Notes: generated by a model from the sequence alone, not told the origin. DNA of 64,000 bases from Oegoconia quadripuncta (GCA_949316235.1 OX438750.1:1750501-1814500); one strand, 5' to 3'. Counted from the stretch's first letter, positions 29,640-40,762 are shown. Numbers and translations: made by a program.

Positions 29640-30075
29640 AAGGTATCTTTATGCAGCGCCACCTACGGCTTGCTACACAAGTTGGAAAGAATATTTTGAT
29701 GAGCGTTCAAGAACAATAGGCATCTGGTATAGAACAATCCAATGTGAGACTCTTCGTATGCCGTGGTTTATGGATGCTAAATTAGGGAGAAAAAATATTT
29801 AATTGATATTCAGAGTTAGATCCGGGCACTATCCATCAGGAAAATCCATTTTTAATGAAAAAGGCAGATTCACCTAATTGCGATGTTTATGGACAAATTG
29901 AAGACGTGCAACACTTACTGATGGAGTGTGCCAAGAACAGTAGAGAGAAAGAGATTTATTAGAAAATTTAATGTGAACAGACTCGATGTAGGCATTATTC
30001 AAAGCATACTAGTTGTTCCTACTTCTGACGCAACTTTGTCCTTGTATAGTCTGATGAACGTTTGTCACCAATAAT
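29640..30075 (+). pseudogene. I/R1-type LINE C-terminus after RNase H, frameshifted
   Basis: Pieces in shifting frames read FDERSRTIGIWYRTIQCETL, PWFMDAKLGRKNI, RSGHYPSGKSIFNEKG and DVQHLLMECAKNSREK. The 'SGHYP...F........C..C....ED.QHLL.EC' motif is the zinc-binding C-terminus of these LINEs. Confidence 0.65.
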
Positions 30076-30144
30076 TCTCTCTTTCGCTATTTAGCTAAGC
30101 TATCCAAAAGGATAAATATCCCAAAATAAAGTAAGATTATTATT

Positions 30145-30318
30145 ATTATATTATTAGGAGCCCATACTGTCCCACTGCTGGACAAAGGCCTCCCTCCTCT
30201 CTCTCCAAGGCTCTCTATCCCAGGCCTCCTCCGACCAGTTGGTTCATCCAACTCATCCCGCCATCTCCTTTTCGGTCTGCCACGACGCCTTCTTTCTAAT
30301 GGTGGGCTCCAGGTACCC
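30145..30318 (-). pseudogene. RTE-type LINE C-terminus and tail
   Basis: The minus strand encodes the 'RRRGRPKRRWRDELDE' type block with frame breaks, then NWSEEAWDREPWREREEAFV and QQWDSMG, followed by a (TAA)n tail at 30145-30160. Confidence 0.65.
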
Positions 30319-30321
30319 AGG

Positions 30322-30365
30322 TAACATATGCCCCTAGCGGGATTTGAACCCGCAACCTTTTGGTA
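30322..30365 (-). repeat. SINE-C head fragment at exon edge
   Basis: 'tgcccctagcgggatttgaa' and 'cccgcaaccttttggtat' are the SINE-C B-box region. It ends 12 bp from the splice donor of the PLCE1 exon at 30377. Confidence 0.7.
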
Positions 30366-30376
30366 TTCTTACTTAC

Positions 30377-30550
30377 CTTAATTCTCTAAGAAAAGCTCCG
30401 AAGAACGGTATCAGTCTGCATTCGGGCATGGCCAAGGCTCTCCCCAGCGCTCTCTCGTATTCTGCGGAGAGAAGCGCCGCTGAGAGGAAGTCTAATGCAG
30501 GCAGGGGTTCATCTGATATGCTGTACCAGAAAGCTTTTAGCTTATTGGAC
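30377..30550 (-). CDS. PLCE1: PLC-epsilon exon: middle of RasGEF (CDC25) domain
   Basis: Encodes SNKLKAFWYSISDEPLPALD, FLSAALLSAEYERALGRALA, and then MPECRLIPFFGAFLRELR. 'PFFG.FLREL' after a '..Y..AL..A....C.IP' helix is the catalytic hairpin region of RasGEF domains, which load GTP on Ras-family proteins. In PLC epsilon this domain acts on Rap1, feeding back on the lipase. The acceptor TCTCTTCCAG precedes 30550 and the donor AAG|GTAAGT follows 30377. Length 174 = 1 + 57 codons + 2. The first base completes the AA left by the exon at 57096, giving GLK then SNKLKAF. Confidence 0.8.
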
Positions 30551-30769
30551 CTGGAAGAGATATAAGAAATGTAATTACAGATTCATCATCATACTCATTT
30601 TACTCATTTATTATTTCCATAGGTGTCTTCCGCGCACTTGGACATGTCCATTACAATATAATACAATAAATTAATTTTAAAGGTAATTAATTGTAAAGGC
30701 GAAAGTACATTAATTATTAACTAATATGTAGATACAAATAAAATGATTATAAAATAATTTAGAGTAATG

Positions 30770-30937
30770 TAGCTGCTGTAAAGAGGCATTGTCAGTCTGC
30801 ATAATAAGTAGCTGCTGTAAATGGGCATTGTCAATTTCCTTAAGGCTAATAGCTGTTGTAAATGGGCATTGTCAATTTCCTTAAGGCTATAATAGCTGCT
30901 GTAAATGGGCATTGTCAATTTCCTTAAAGCTATGATA
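30770..30937. repeat. Minisatellite, four units of about 41 bp
   Basis: The unit 'tagctgctgtaaatgggcat' + 'tgtcaatttccttaaggcta' starts at 30770, 30809, 30850 and 30893. The first unit is most diverged. An open frame repeating the unit is incidental. Confidence 0.85.
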
Positions 30938-31108
30938 GATGCATCATATCAGCTACAGGTGTCTACTGACGAATGTAGGCCTTCCCGATACAATTCCTGG
31001 GCGACTGGTTGATACAATTACCATAGATGGAACAGGGGCATGGCGTTTGAGAGTTGGGCAAACCCGAGTAATTTTGATGAATGATTTGTGGTTTTTACAC
31101 AGTGAAGT

Positions 31109-31150
31109 AAATTTTTTTTTATGCACAAGGGTTTAGTATTTGACCTCTTG
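31109..31150 (-). repeat. SINE-A tail fragment
   Basis: 'ttttttttatgcacaagggt' and 'ttagtatttgacct' match the SINE-A 3' end. Confidence 0.6.
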
Positions 31151-31342
31151 TAGCCTCTTTTCTGTTCAATCTGTAGGGTCATATGCAATTTCTGTACTGT
31201 TTAAAGATCAATAGAGTTCGAAGTTGATGTTCCTGAGCGAAGATTTTATTAAGGCAAAAGGCATGCCGGGCTTTTGGGCTTCTATCAAGGTACTGCCACT
31301 GAGATCGAAGTGGGTAGATTGATAAAACGTTTATTTGAAAAT

Positions 31343-31505
31343 TACAGAAACATAATCGCCATTTCATCTTTGGACTACTAGGCGTGCGGAATGATTCCAT
31401 CCGTACGTAGTTAATATACCGAACATTCGCACTAAGCGGTTCGACTCTTTTTTTTATGCACAACGATAGTACTTGACCTTAATCACATCTGATGTTAAGG
31501 GTGAA
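31343..31505. repeat. LINE-e fragment followed by SINE-A tail
   Basis: 31343-31438 (plus) matches the LINE-e C-terminus ('catctttggactactaggcg', 'accgaacattcgcactaagc'; compare 52180-52260). At the T-run, 31447-31505 is a SINE-A tail in minus orientation. Confidence 0.65.
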
Positions 31506-31625
31506 GCATCTACTTAGATCGCGAATCATAAAAAAACACATTATGATTGCGCGGCCAAACAGACAGAAATAGGTGATCTCCACTGAGATTGGCATATTTC
31601 CGCCGCTTAAAGCTTTCTGCGAGGC

Positions 31626-31671
31626 GTCAGTGTGTTACATGATACACCTGTGTATCATGTAACACACTGAC
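31626..31671. other. Perfect 22-bp stem, 2-nt loop palindrome
   Basis: GTCAGTGTGTTACATGATAC plus AC, then CT, then its exact complement. It is not part of any other repeat seen here. Such a near-perfect cruciform is unusual; it could be a fold-back artefact, a tiny MITE or an insertion footprint. Confidence 0.85.
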
Positions 31672-32178
31672 ATACACAACACAGACAAACAGAATATTTG
31701 AGGCTCATTCGATCAGTCAATAGATGTACACATTCACATTATCACTCTTTCATTCACACTATTCGATCGCGATTCATTCGTTCAGTCCTGTCCTGTCAAA
31801 AACGAGTCGGCCATTCGAATATTGACCACAGCTGTGAGCGGACGCAATTAGTATAACACTTGGTGAAATTAAAGTCATAAATTGAATACTTGTTTTCTTG
31901 AATATCCTTCTGGGCGTCACAATCACAAATAAATAAATGATTGATTGATTGATTGAACCCATTTCCGCCATTCCCAAAATTGCCACTCTTGGCTTCCCTG
32001 ACAATGACTGACTGCCCACAATAGCACGCAAGGCCCCATTCACGCAGTTTCCTGCATTCACTCTCTTTTCAATAGCTTCATCCATCCATGTCCATTTGAA
32101 AAATTCATCCTGTATGTACAACGTTTGGTCACAAATAGTTACTCAGATATACTTAGGTAAGTAAAAATCTATTTTAAG

Positions 32179-32369
32179 CCCAAGTCCTTTTACTGTCGAC
32201 AAACGAAAAAAGTCATTAAAACAAAACGAATTGGGAAAATCGGATAACTCCGTCTACACTGATGATACGTTGCTAGAAGAGTTAGTATTCGAGAGATACA
32301 TCCACGGTTCAACTTGTGACAGGTTGTTGGATACCACCTGGGATGCCGACGGTAGATGGAGGTTACCAG
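32179..32369 (+). CDS. Possible plus-strand exon, unknown gene
   Basis: A 63-codon open stretch reads PSPFTVDKRKKSLKQNELGK, SDNSVYTDDTLLEELVFERY and IHGSTCDRLLDTTWDADGRW, ending RLP. An AG acceptor (CTATTTTAAG) lies before it and a CCAG|GTATGA donor after it. Composition is protein-like, and I recognise no family. It has the opposite strand to PLCE1, so it would be a nested gene or an exon of an old transposon. Confidence 0.35.
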
Positions 32370-32396
32370 GTATGATTTTTTTTTTCTTTTTTTAAA

Positions 32397-32905
32397 TAAA
32401 TATTTGGGACACTTACGTCAATCATCTAGTCCCAAACTAAGCAAAGCTTGTGCTATGGATACTAGATAACGGATAAACATACAATATTTATATAAACATT
32501 CAAGACTCGGGAATAAATGTTCGTATTCATGATTGACGACCTGTTTGGTGTAGTGGTTAGCAACTCTGATCACTATACCAAAAGGTTGCGGGTTCGAATC
32601 CCGCTAGGGGCATATGTTTGTGTGATGAATACGGACATATGCACCCGAGTTATGGATGTTTTCAATTATAATAAGTATTTATTTACAAAAAATATGTATT
32701 TATGTATTATATCAACCATCTGGTATCCACAACATAAGCCTATAGTTGCTTACTGTTGAACTAGATGGCGCTGTGTGTATGTCTAAGGATATTTATATTT
32801 ATATATATTTATATATGATACAAAAATTTACCCCTCGCGGGATTCGAACCCGCAACCGTTGGTTTCGTTGATAGGGTGACTATCCACTACACCAATCGGT
32901 CGTCA
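32397..32905 (-). repeat. SINE-B split by a SINE-C
   Basis: 32397-32531 is the SINE-B body and 32815-32905 its tRNA-like head (B box 'gggattcgaacccgc', end 'accaatcggtcgtc'). A complete SINE-C of opposite strand lies between, with ATGA repeated at both edges. Confidence 0.85.
32534..32806 (+). repeat. SINE-C, full length, inserted in SINE-B
   Basis: The head GACGACCTGTTTGGTGTAGT (A box) and B box GGGTTCGAATCCCGC are intact; it ends in (TTTATA)n. It is younger than the surrounding SINE-B. Confidence 0.88.
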
Positions 32906-32907
32906 AT

Positions 32908-33220
32908 GATATTAGGTATTTACCTATGAAATCGGCGTTTTGTATGAAGAATTCCATTAAGACTGTTTTCTCCATAGAAACATTTTTAATTTTTTTTTTT
33001 GGGAACGGCAAATCCAAATTTAGCTAAACTTTTTGTGTATTATCGGATAACATTAAGTTAAGTATATGCAGCGTTAATTTTTAAAAGTAACCGTTTTATA
33101 AAAGTTTCAGCGAATCTAAGAAATGATTATGGGAAGCACATGAAAAGAGCTCTGTTCAAATTTTTTTATTATGTGATTTAGCCCAGAAATTAAAAAAATA
33201 TTTCATGAGAAACCTTGGGC
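32908..33220. repeat. MITE R11, right end missing
   Basis: Matches 14463-14770 from the TIR 'ttacctatgaaatcggcgtt' to 'ttcatgagaaacctt'. Confidence 0.75.
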
Positions 33221-33391
33221 ACAATGCCGCCTCGAGGAGATGCGCTAGATGGAATTTTTTTACCTGTGATTGAATTGTTATTATTATTTATTTGAGAAAT
33301 TTATTGACATTTAATTTTTTGAATAAAATTTTAAAAACCCGACGCCATATTTTGTGTTTTGCGGACGCCATGTTGGATTTATTGGCACAAA

Positions 33392-33569
33392 ATGGTATCA
33401 TTCGGATGTACACCAACTTAATTAAACTAAACTAAAACCAGTTTTGGAGTGGTGCCGTCGCATCGTACTGTTCCAGGGAGAAAGAGACAGTACAACTTTA
33501 AAACTGGTTTTAGTTTAGTTTGGTTTGGTTTAGTTTAGTTTAGTTGGTGTACACCCGAATCGACACCAA
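33392..33569. mobile_element. Palindromic MITE related to R8
   Basis: 'attcggatgtacaccaac' and its inverse 'gttggtgtacacccgaat' bound a 178-bp hairpin whose inner part repeats TTTAGTTTAG / CTAAACTAAA. The ends match R8 (5977-6300). Confidence 0.65.
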
Positions 33570-33723
33570 TGTATCCTGTGGCACTCCTCGTGTCATGACG
33601 AATCTAACGGCGTCATGCACTTCTCAATCGATCAACCTGTTTAGGCTACAGATGGCGCCAAAGGAACGGACACACATTCATACATACTCGGTTTCTTGCT
33701 CGGTTCTTCTCTGAGGAGTCTGC

Positions 33724-34053
33724 CTTTTTTTTATGCACAACGGGTTGGTGCTTGAACTCAATCACACTGGATGTTAAGTGAAGACGAGGCAGAAGGTGGA
33801 AGCGTACTGACCCGGAAACCCTAACATATTTGGGGGACTGGCTATCTTATCTCTGACAACCGGAACACAACAATGCTATTAACATTGCTGCTTGGCGGCA
33901 GATTTAGATAAGATGGTGGTAGTTAGCCAGGCGGACATTTAAAATGCCCTACCACCAACCAAACCGAGTACTTAAACATGTATCCCGCTGGGGATCGAAC
34001 CCGCGACCTCCGAATCGTAAAACCCAATGTTGTTTACATTGAGGCACGGAGGC
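33724..34053 (-). repeat. SINE-A, full length, between direct repeats
   Basis: Complete from the T-rich tail to the head ('ttgtttacattgaggcacgg'). The sequence on both sides (33650-33722, 34062-34135) is a diverged duplicate of about 70 bp ('tttcttgctcggttcttctc' exact), far longer than a normal SINE target duplication. Confidence 0.85.
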
Positions 34054-34201
34054 GGTTTAGATTACATGTGGCGAAAAAGGAACGCACACTCAAAGATACA
34101 TACTCGATTTCTTGCTCGGTTCTTCTCTGAGGATTTTCTAATGTTATTTTTACAACTTACGAAAAAAAATTTGACTTTGTTTTTGAAAAATTACGTAAGA
34201 T

Positions 34202-34449
34202 CAGGGGGTCTATTCTCTAAAGAAAATAGCTTCGGACGGCCGTAACTTCGGACCTTTTCTTTTGCAGTTTGTTGTGTCAATTATAAACCAATCGTCAATA
34301 TGTTGCTTTGTCGTATATAGTTGGACATCACAAGATAGTACGGGACGAAAGGAACGTCCGAAGTTACGCAAATAAAGGATTCTTTGCAGAAGGAAAAGCG
34401 CGAAGTTACGGCCGTCCGAAGCTACTTCCGTTAGAGAGTAGATCCCCTG
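34202..34449. mobile_element. MITE R13, 248 bp
   Basis: The left end CAGGGGGTCTATTCTCTAA matches the inverse of the right end with two mismatches. A second inverted block, 'cttcggacggccgtaacttc', lies inside both ends. The target duplication is unclear, so the superfamily is unknown. Confidence 0.75.
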
Positions 34450-35182
34450 ACGAGAGACATGTACAAGCTCACAGAGTAACAACGCAACTTGACACATCCA
34501 GCGTGATCCTAACTCTTGGTTGTCAAACTGTTGGCTAGGTATCGATTGCCACAAGTTCTTCACGAATCGCTGGCGCGTGGTGCAGACGTTTAATGGCCGA
34601 TTTGGCCGCCCTGGGCTCGGGCCATCTCTTTGTCGGTGTTGGAAAGTTTCACGCTTTGCAATTAGCATATATTTCTCTGTTATTAGGGTTCGGTACTGGC
34701 CGATTGGACCCCTACTGTTGTCACTAATGTGTCCGTCCGTCTGTCCGTCGTCTATCACAAAGCTTTAGCAGATTAAACGTTGAGGCTGCAGTCTTCATAA
34801 ATATTTGCACCAAATGTGTGTCTTGCTGACCCAAAGCCAGGTAAAGTAATAAAAACATATTTTGAAATATTATCGATGTTTTTTACTCCAATGTATGGGG
34901 GGTATAATGTTTAGAGCGTGTGTAGACAAAGCCTGCTTTTTGTTTTAAAAAAGTCAAGCCAAAGTCAGCTTTTTCCTAAATTTAGTTCCGTAGTATTTTT
35001 TTTTAACTTTCCATTGTCCTATGAGCTCGAAATTTGGTGATAATGTTTGCTATTACATATATTTTACCAACAAATCTGAATTTTTCTTTTAAATTCTCTC
35101 GTGGATAACGAGAGAAGATTAGAGTAGATTAAATAATTTTTCAGTCACACGTGTAACTTGCAGAGACGGCTTATATTTCTAC

Positions 35183-35694
35183 TAGGGATGTTACGAATAT
35201 TCACATTCGCATATGCGAATGGTTCGCATCGACATTCGCTTCAATCAATGCGAATGCGAATGTATGCAGGTCGTGCGTGACTTCAGTGGCGTGCCATCCA
35301 TACAAGCAAAAACCAGTGCCTAACCTAGAAAATTGTAAGCTTTCTTCGAAATGCATTGTCGAGACAACAGAAATATTCTAAACAGTTACGAAAATGCTAT
35401 AAGAGTAGGTTATGATTTTGTAGTTATATTTTTTCTCATTTAATAGCCAGTTTTATTATCCTGCCAGTAACAAAACACTGTGCACGCCACTGCGTGAAGT
35501 GTCGTATTTTGTGCCACCGCCCTTTTTCTCTTTTAAGTAATAATCGATCGATTCTAAATACATATAGTTTTTGTAATACATCAAGTATTGTCTGTGTATG
35601 TCTTGTGCGAACGCGAATGTAAAGACATTCGCGTTCGCTCATTCGCAGCCTAAACATTCGCAATGTGAAAAATTTTACATTCGTAACATATCTA
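35183..35694. mobile_element. hAT-type MITE, 512 bp
   Basis: Ends TAGGGATGTTACGAAT and TAGATATGTTACGAAT (inverse) are flanked by ATTTCTAC (35175-35182) and ATTTTTAC (35695-35702), an 8-bp target duplication with one change. The inner part holds repeated 'gcgaatgcgaatg' blocks. TAGGGATG ends plus an 8-bp duplication are typical of hAT. Confidence 0.75.
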
Positions 35695-36179
35695 ATTTTT
35701 ACATTTGGTACGCAATCCTAAATGTGATTAGTCCGACACGCACTTGACCGGATTTTTCGTAAATTATTATTCAGGCAGTAGCACCTTCTTGCTTCTAGTA
35801 CTACATTTCCGACGGTCTAATGTTTTGCGAATTTCTTTTCGTTTGTTTTCATTTCAAGTTCAAATTATATATTTTGCTAGAATACAAAATCAAGTGTTTC
35901 AAAATTAAAAATAACCGGCCAAGTGCGTGAGCAGTGTAGGGTCCTGAAAGCTAAAGGGTTCGTTTTGGAAAGCTAAAAAAAAATCACGACAATAGCAGAT
36001 ACAATGAAGTGAAAATGAAAATTTTACGCGTTTTGGGTACGTTTTACCTCGCGCACCCAATGCTTTACATTTGTTTTAGTTAACATTTAAATTCCATCTA
36101 TTTATCTGTTACTATTTTTTAAATTTGTTTTCACCCATAAATGATAAATCCGATCCGTTTTATTTTATTATTGAATCAA

Positions 36180-36575
36180 ATCAAAGCAAGATATTTTATT
36201 TCATACGACAAAATTATCACTTGAAAACGTCACTATTAATATTAATATTACATTTAAATATTAAATTTACTGCTCATTCACAAAGCTGACTCCCCAGAGA
36301 AGAACGAGCAAGAAACTCTAGGGTTGATCTTTTAAACAGATTATAGGTTGCGATTTGATAATTATATGAATAATAAGACAGCTATGTCCATGCTTGCTTA
36401 TCATTCAAATAGTCAGTGATAAATGGTGATAATAATATCTGTTATTTTAAATTTATTTAAAGGCAAATTTTGAATGTCTACTAGAACCTTATTATAAAAG
36501 CGTATGTACACTGCCCCTTGAACGATTTACTAACTTTGTGAAGTCGGCTAACATAAACAGATAACTGGTTCTATA
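36180..36575 (-). repeat. LINE-b 3' end
   Basis: Same 3' UTR as 21645-22060 ('acaaagctgactccccagag', 'atgtccatgcttgcttatca'), with small deletions in the coding end. Confidence 0.8.
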
Positions 36576-37011
36576 TTCTTTGTGCTTAATTACGAATGTA
36601 TGTTGTATGTCGTTGTCTCAATCTTTTGTAAGCTAATTCGCATATATATTTACTTATTTATTCCAGTCTACAGTAACCGACAGTGTATCTGTATCTATTT
36701 GAGTACCTATACTGCATTTGAATACACATAATATGTAACATTATTCACTGACGCGCACAGTAAAATATGCTTGTCTGGTTGTTCTCTTTTGTATCAGTGT
36801 CTCCTCGTGGGCAATAGCTGAGAATCAGTGTTTTGCTCTCTGAGCAATTATACACGCTGAGTTATGACCCATTTGTACGGCTGTAGCACACACATACTCT
36901 AGTGTATCCTGATGTTACTTTTATGAATTGTTATAAAATATGTTTATCCAATTGCTTTGGAACTTATGGTATGTGTGTGACTGGAGATACAAATAAACAA
37001 TTTATCTATCT

Positions 37012-37185
37012 ATAAATAAATAAATATTTCGGACACTTACACCAATCATCTAGTCCGGAAAGCAAAGCTTGTGCTATGGATACTAAATAACGGATAAACA
37101 TACATAAATATTTAAATAAACATCCATGACACGGGAATAAATGTTCGTATTCATCAGTCATCACACAAACATTTACGACTGTTTG
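37012..37185 (-). repeat. SINE-B, head truncated
   Basis: SINE-B body up to 'acacaaacatttacgact', with an internal duplication 'catcagtcatca'. Confidence 0.8.
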
Positions 37186-37210
37186 TATTATGAATACAGA
37201 CATGTATATA

Positions 37211-37473
37211 CAGGGTGTAACGGTTAAGTGTAGTCATATTTTAAGGGCTTGTTCTACCCATCAATACGAACAACTTTTACTATGGGGGCAACTTCGAAAT
37301 CGCGAAAAAAAAATCAGCTGTTTCATACATTGCATCGGGAGGTTATTGAAATTTTCTATGGAACAGCTCATTTTTTTTTCGCGATTTCGAAGTTGCCCCC
37401 ATAGTAAAAGTTGTTCGTATTGATGGGTAGAACAAGCCCTTAAAATATGACTACACTTAACCGTTACACGGTG
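37211..37473. mobile_element. Hairpin MITE H, copy 1 (263 bp)
   Basis: Almost entirely palindromic: arms of about 115 bp (CAGGGTGTAACGGTTAAGTG inward to CGCGAAAAAAAAAT) around a loop of about 33 nt, flanked by TA on both sides. The ends suit a Tc1/mariner-derived MITE. The right tip is CACGGTG instead of CACCCTG, as in copy 3. Confidence 0.9.
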
Positions 37474-37485
37474 TATATATATATT

Positions 37486-37716
37486 TTTTATGCACGACGG
37501 GTTCGTACTTGACCTCAATCACACCTGATGTTAAGTGAAGGTGAGGTCGAGGGTGGAAGCGTACTGACCCGGAAACCCCAACACATTTGGGGGACTGGCT
37601 ATCTTATCTCTGACAACCGGAACACAACATTGCTATTAACATTGCTGCTTGGCGGCAGATTTAGAAAAGATGGTGGTAGCTAGCCAGGCGGATATTTATA
37701 ATGCCCTACCACCATC
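37486..37716 (-). repeat. SINE-A, head missing
   Basis: Tail to 'aatgccctaccacca', then broken; starts 12 bp after the H copy. Confidence 0.85.
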
Positions 37717-37794
37717 CATTTATATCTATATGTTATAATATATATTTATAACAATCATTTATATATATTAAAACAAACATTTATATATATTTAC

Positions 37795-38165
37795 ACAATA
37801 CAATACAATACAAATACACTTTATTGCACAACAGATAAGAAAATACAGTTTCAGAAAAGTGGTAAGAATAGAATGTACAATTTGGCGACCTTATCACTAA
37901 AAGCGATCTCTTCCAGGCAATTTATATATATAATTAAGTGTATTAATATGATATTATTATTATATTTATGCATACTTATCTATAATTATTTCTTTAGTTG
38001 GTAGTATCGAGCACCCTACCTGTTTTTCTACCTACAAATGTCCCATACCTGTGGGTTGTCTGGAAGAGAGTTTTAGTGATAAGACCGCCTAATTGTGTAC
38101 TATTGTTATCATCAAAAATTATTGTAAATTATTTAAAGAGTATTTGTATTGTATTGTATTGTATA
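37795..38165. repeat. Two R15 LINE tails in opposite orientation
   Basis: 37795-37925 (minus) and 38010-38165 (plus) both carry the R15 3' end ('ctggaagagatcgcttttag', 'tgataaggccgcc' consensus; tail (TATTG)n). They face away from each other, forming an imperfect inverted repeat. Confidence 0.65.
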
Positions 38166-38412
38166 ATTGTGTTCCCGAATTATGGATGTTTTTCATTTAT
38201 ATATGTATTGATTTACAAAAAAAAATGTATCTGTGTAGTTTATCAACCATCTGGCATCCATAACATAAGCCTAGATGCTTACTGCGGACCTAGATGGCGC
38301 TGTGTGTATGTGCAAAAGATATTAATTATTTATTTATCCATCGCGGGATTCGAACCCGCAACCTTTGGTTTAGCTGACAGAGTCACTATCCACTACACCA
38401 AGCGGTCGCCGA
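38166..38412. repeat. SINE-C 3' part joined to inverted SINE-B head
   Basis: 38166-38335 is a SINE-C body (plus). 38336-38412 is a SINE-B head on the minus strand (B box 'gggattcgaacccgcaacct'). The join lies in the T/A-rich tail. Confidence 0.7.
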
Positions 38413-39028
38413 TCTCATTTATCTTACTTTAAAAACGTTTGATGTTTATTAGATTTAGTGATACAAAGCGTAGTCTCACAGCTCTCACAACGTGTCTTAT
38501 CCCATAATGAACCCCTACCTTGATATCTAACCCACTTGAGAGGGTCGTGGTCCTCCCAAAATGGCTTACATCGCACCTCCTTCCGGAGGGAAGCGGATAG
38601 CAATTTATATCCGAAAATCGTAAATTTCCTACCAAACTGTACCTACGTATTGCACGCAATAAATTACTTTATCTATGTATTGGTACAGCACTTTTTTGAT
38701 ATAAAAAAGGCTGTTTGTAAAACGCTTTAATGTACTTCAAATGAAACATACATTAACTTAAAATAAGTACAAAGGCGGACTTATTCCATTGAGGGATCTC
38801 TTCCAGTCAACCTTGGTATATATCAAAGAACACATTGACTCGGCACAAAGCTAAATATTTTCATTAAAACTATGAATATTGGCTAGAACATGGGGCCTAT
38901 ACTACATAATAATACATACTATACTACAATAGTATACTTTAGTTAATTAACTATATGTATACTTACATAATTGGATACATACATAAACATAATACATACC
39001 TATACAATACATACAATATATATATCAA

Positions 39029-39252
39029 TATTTCGGACACTTACACCAATCATCTAGTCCCAAACTAAGCAAAGCTTGTACTATGGATACTAGATAACGG
39101 ATAAACGTACATAAATATTTATATAAACATCAAAGACTCGGGAATAAATGTTCGTATTCATCACACAAACATTTACCCCTCGCGGGATTCGAACCCGCAA
39201 CCGTTGGTTTCGCTGACAGGGTCACTATCCACTACACCAACCGGTCGTCAAT
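39029..39252 (-). repeat. SINE-B, full length
   Basis: Complete copy with intact A and B boxes; CAATAT occurs at both edges as a probable target duplication. Confidence 0.9.
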
Positions 39253-39424
39253 ATACATATAATATACTTATACACCTTGAAATCCATAATACAATGTAAT
39301 ATAAGATGAGGGGAGTATTGAAATAATGACATAATATAATAATTATTAGCTCAATTTGTGAATTCTGAAGGCTTTCTATTGTTTATGATTTTTTTCGGAA
39401 TTCTCTGTGCGAAATTATTTGGAA

Positions 39425-40368
39425 TTAAAGTAAAGTAATCTGTATTTTGTAGGAACATGGAATACTGCTCGTTCAAAAAGCACTTTCCCCTGAGAAGAAC
39501 AAGCAAGAAACCGGGTTGGTATTGTAAAACTGGCTTTTATATTACAAAAGGTACAATTTTATTAATTTCATTATTAGATTGTGAAAAACAAGTTTCTGTT
39601 TTATAGTGTCTTTAAAATGATTGAAACGAAGAGTTTGTATATCAACAGGACCTTATTGAAAAACCGTATATATAACCCTTTTTTTTTAATCTTTATGTTA
39701 TTGGTTAACGACCTATTGGTGTAGTTGTTTATACTTCGTACTAAATATATGTATATTGGATAGGTTATGTGGTATATTTATTTATATATATTATTATTAT
39801 TATTTTTTTTTATACAATAATTTTCAATTGTTGTGTACACTATTTTCTGCCCAATCTAATAAACACTATGTATCTCTAAGGTTTGCTAGTAGAAAACTCT
39901 GTCGGAGTTAAGCTCGCCTTTGTACATTTTATATACAATGCATATTTCTGTAACAATTTTGTGTACAATAAAGATATTAAGATAGAGAGTCACTAGTCAG
40001 AAAGTTCAGTGACCAGTTGACAAAGTAACCTAACTGCCTCAGATGTCGGAGAGCACAAAATAGTCACATTTCCTATGTCCAACCGGTATAATTTCTGATA
40101 AGTGTCTCCCTATGCGTCTTGTTCCTGACACACTCCATCAATATATGTTGCACATCTTCCGCCTTGCCACAACATTCACTATTTTTTTTTTTAAACGGTT
40201 CACAAAACTGGACACAATTCAAAATATTTTCAGTCTTACCCTACATTACGACATAATTAATTGAATGTATCCTACTTGATGTGAACACAGCAATTTGGGA
40301 AATATATAACCCTTTGAATGAATTACTGACTTTGCGGAGGCGACTTATGTGACCTGCAAGTTTATAAA
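39425..40368 (-). repeat. Degenerate LINE-a 3' end, split by another LINE
   Basis: 39425-39680 and 40304-40368 are consecutive parts of LINE-a (compare 15010-15360). The break carries the duplicated 'atataacccttt' on both sides. Confidence 0.7.
39682..40303 (-). pseudogene. I/R1-type LINE insertion, 5' truncated
   Basis: About 620 bp between the duplicated 'tatataaccctt', with a T-run at its left (poly(A) on the minus strand). The minus strand near 40187-40050 encodes CCGKAEDVQHILMECVRNKT, the zinc-binding C-terminus of I/R1-type LINEs. The target duplication shows a real insertion into LINE-a. Confidence 0.65.
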
Positions 40369-40369
40369 T

Positions 40370-40731
40370 AATAATAAATAAATAATAAAAGGTATTTATT
40401 CATCACAAAAAAGAAAAAAAAAAAAAAAAAACACAAGCATACATAGAATCGAGAACCACAGTATTGTGATGAATGGGTAGGGACTCAGCAGTGTTGCTGT
40501 TTTTCAGTCCCCCCCTGTAGAGTAGTTGCTGCCACCAAAGACAGTATGGGCGACTTTCCAATGGCTAACGATTTTTGTTACATATATTTTTGTTTTTAAG
40601 TTTAGGCGTGGCTCTGGACAACGTAGAAATTAAATTAAAATATAAGAAATAAGAGGCCCCATCTGTTAGCGCCATCTTTCGAGCCACTTTGAACCACCTT
40701 ACTAAGCGATCAGAAAATCGCCCACTAGAAA

Positions 40732-40762
<31 letters not shown>

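Noticed and set aside
37190..37518. Open frames of about 80 codons on both strands, also at 49663 and 51145
   Set aside because: They lie in the palindromic MITE H; the two strands give the same peptide ends because the DNA is an inverted repeat.
39175..39245. tRNA gene-like sequences with good A and B boxes in the SINE heads (also at 20330, 32590, 49400, 53420, 62590 and 63690)
   Set aside because: Each is followed by the same SINE body and recurs many times; the acceptor stem does not close. They are SINE promoters, not tRNA genes.
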